A stretch of DNA of 64,000 bases, taken from NCBI GenBank assembly GCA_963556145.1, contig OY744464.1, forward strand, positions 1,674,001-1,738,000, written 5' to 3'. Both the position numbers and the translations under genes were made by a program. Positions 62,225 through 64,000 of this stretch are shown here, piece by piece. Each line of letters starts with the position of its first letter. Positions within the stretch are counted from its first letter, which is position 1. The notes below the pieces were generated by a model. It was not told the DNA's origin and did not search any database. It saw nothing but the letters and a program-made list of their open reading frames with translations. This DNA is from Hygrocybe punicea. Its lineage: Eukaryota; Basidiomycota; Agaricomycetes; Agaricales; Hygrophoraceae.

Positions 62225-62597
62225 CCAGCGGTGAGATGAACAAAACGAGTGTTTAGCTGATCTAAACAGGCAATGAAGGTTCTCAGTCAATCTGGCGCTT
62301 TAATTATGGGCGTCAGTCGTACATTTATTGTAAACTCTTGTCGATATTATTCTGGTTTGGTTATTCTAGCCTTGGTTTGGGGTTAGGTTTATACAGAGCC
62401 CAATCACAGCTTGATATAGAATCTCTATCCCCAGTCATTTTCCAAGACCTCTTCCATAAATATGTGTGCGCCAGACAACGATATCCATATTACAAGTTAC
62501 TAGTAGTTAAGAAGTTCCCCTTATCGTGCAGCTGGAAAACCGAAAATACATTGGATTCGTGCCCGGATCTGATTACACCTCATCATCCCTTCTTCAG
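62225..62597. other. Intergenic between convergent genes
   Basis: Shared 3' flank of RFC1 and the membrane-protein gene. No separate gene seen. Confidence 0.4.
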
Positions 62598-63948
62598 TCA
62601 TTCCCCCGTAATGCTGAGTTTCTGCTCTTCGTGTTCCTTGGAATCCATTCTCGTGAGACCCAGCCCTACCACTGCCCTCGGCCCATTTCGTTCCTTCTCC
62701 TCCGCACCGCTCTCAACCGGATGCTCGTTCCTTCTACCGCGTCTCGTCTGTTTCCTCTCCCGCTCCCTACCGCGCATCTCCACCCTCTCGCTGGTTATGA
62801 CGCCTCCAGCCGGCATCCTATTGACTCTCGGTCCATTCACCCCAGCCTCGATCCCGAACTCCCTTCCCCGCCCCCTCTCCACCGTCGCCCCGTACTTCCT
62901 CAGCGTGTTCACGATCATGGCAAAGTACACCATCCCGAGCGCGAAGAGAGCGGTGATAGCGATCCGTGCCGCAAGGGCAGCATTCGGCGACAGCGGGGCG
63001 CGGCCTGGCGGGTCGAGCGGATCGTTCGTCGAGCCTGTGCGCCAGACGAAAGACAGGATACAGACGATGAAAAAGATCATCGACCTCCGAAAGGTCAGTT
63101 TTTCATCGTGTCAGAAGGAGACGGTACCTACCAGGCCATCCAAACCGCCGGCATCGCCAGAAGCACCCAAACATTCCACCATATCGAAGTATTCGTTTTT
63201 CGGGCCTCCTGGATGTGCATCGTTTTAAGTTAATGGGGGGAGGGGGGATTCTAGAAACTAGTACCTCTGCCCACTTTGAAGCTTTATACATGCTCCTCAT
63301 GGTTACGAATCGCACAATATATACGCACCCATACGACAAGCTCATCAATGCAGATACCAGTGACAATAAGGCAGCGTGACGCGTAACTGGATCGTCAACT
63401 GCAGAAGGGATTTGCAGCATAGTAATGATGGCTCTGCCACAACATCAAAAACAGGCCTGTGAAAATGAAATCAGGACCTACGACAGGAGTAATGCCGAAA
63501 CCACATTGAGAGTTTTCCACTCTCTCAATAGTGAATCTATGAACGCCTCCCACGAGTTCTTGAACCTCGCGAGAGCAGGGGATACTGCTGGAGGGTTCCA
63601 GTCTTCAGGGAATGGCAAGGCGACTGGTACCGGCACCAATGCTTGTGCACCAGGCACCAACGTAGGCCCTCCTGCATATGCCCCACCATTACCACCAACT
63701 CCAACATTTATTCCATCCGTAAATGCTCCCACTGTGCAAGCGTCGATAATCCTCTGGATATCCGGCCGACTGACCTCGGCATCTTCAAATATGCGCGCGA
63801 CGCGAGAGAAATAAAGGGACGGAAGACGGAGAAGGAGGTGGAGATATATTTGGCGAGGGAGTGTATCTGTTAGGAAGTTTCCCGTTGTGGCTAGAAAGGT
63901 TCGGAATGAAGAACCTGATGAAGCGCAAAGTGAAATTGGAAGAGGCAA
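62598..63948 (-). CDS. Multi-pass membrane protein of unknown function (5' end not resolved)
   Basis: Read on the minus strand, the N-terminal readable part has LPRQIYLHLLLRLPSLYFSR, ARIFEDAEVSRPDI and FKNSWEAFIDSLLREWK, then several membrane segments (LLSLVSALMSLSYGCVYIV; WWNVWVLLAMPAVWMAW joined to SMIFFIVCILSFVW; ITALFALGMVYFAMIV). A basic cytosolic-type tail (RGRERERKQTRRGRRNE) ends at 62598. I recognise this order from a common uncharacterised Agaricomycete family. At least four exons are joined by introns of about 50-60 bp, for example one with donor after SKWAE and one splitting AW/SM. No ATG opens the first readable frame, so the start probably lies in another exon at or beyond the right edge. 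Confidence 0.65.
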
Positions 63949-64000
63949 GCAGCAAGTCAGTGTATTATTGCAGTTACAGTCCGAACGTTGATTTTGGGAT

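Overview
The window is nuclear DNA of a filamentous basidiomycete, most likely an Agaricomycete mushroom. Genes are cut by many short introns of about 50-60 bp with GT..AG ends. The gene types also fit: a NACHT-TPR (fungal NLR-type) protein, an F-box/LRR-like protein, a casein-kinase-1-like kinase, a patatin-like lipase, an epoxide-hydrolase-like enzyme, and several proline- or glutamine-rich nuclear proteins. Exon joins given here were read by eye. Where I state that exon lengths sum to a whole number of codons, I checked that arithmetic.

Repeat-rich left end (1-14.3 kb). A 929-bp long terminal repeat occurs three times at an exact 4938-bp period, separated by two copies of a 4009-bp internal region (LTR-int-LTR-int-LTR, 608-11412). 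LTR ends are TGT...ACA, a primer-binding-like site lies 2 bp after the LTR, and ACGC flanks the whole structure. No gag or pol is visible, so it resembles a LARD (large non-autonomous LTR retroelement). It sits inside a 34-bp-period minisatellite whose main block runs from 11413 to about 13180. That block runs into the 3' end of a truncated transposon-type ORF (13166-13981, minus).

Middle (14.3-28.6 kb). A patatin-like phospholipase gene lies head-to-head with a copy of its own 3' half. Next come a GPI-anchored pepsin-fold protein without recognisable catalytic aspartates, two 849-bp palindromic foldback elements with 3-bp target duplications, and a phosphatidylinositol-phospholipase-C-like gene with three N-terminal repeats. 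One foldback element lies inside an exon of that gene. A small hypothetical gene and IMP dehydrogenase follow.

Right part (28.6-64 kb). Four related putative nuclear proteins cluster at 28.9-41.1 kb. They combine a central coiled coil, an RPxKRxR nuclear-localisation motif and, in three of four, a C-terminal CxxC...HCxxxHP zinc-binding-like module. After them come a decayed TPR fragment, an F-box gene, a CK1-like kinase, a NACHT-TPR gene with an apparent frameshift, two large conserved-type hypothetical proteins, a secreted epoxide-hydrolase-like enzyme, replication factor C subunit 1, and a multi-pass membrane protein that runs off the right edge.

The genes do not form an obvious pathway cluster. 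The strongest candidates for undescribed biology are the coding-free LTR element in tandem, the exonic foldback insertion, and the local family of coiled-coil/zinc-module proteins.
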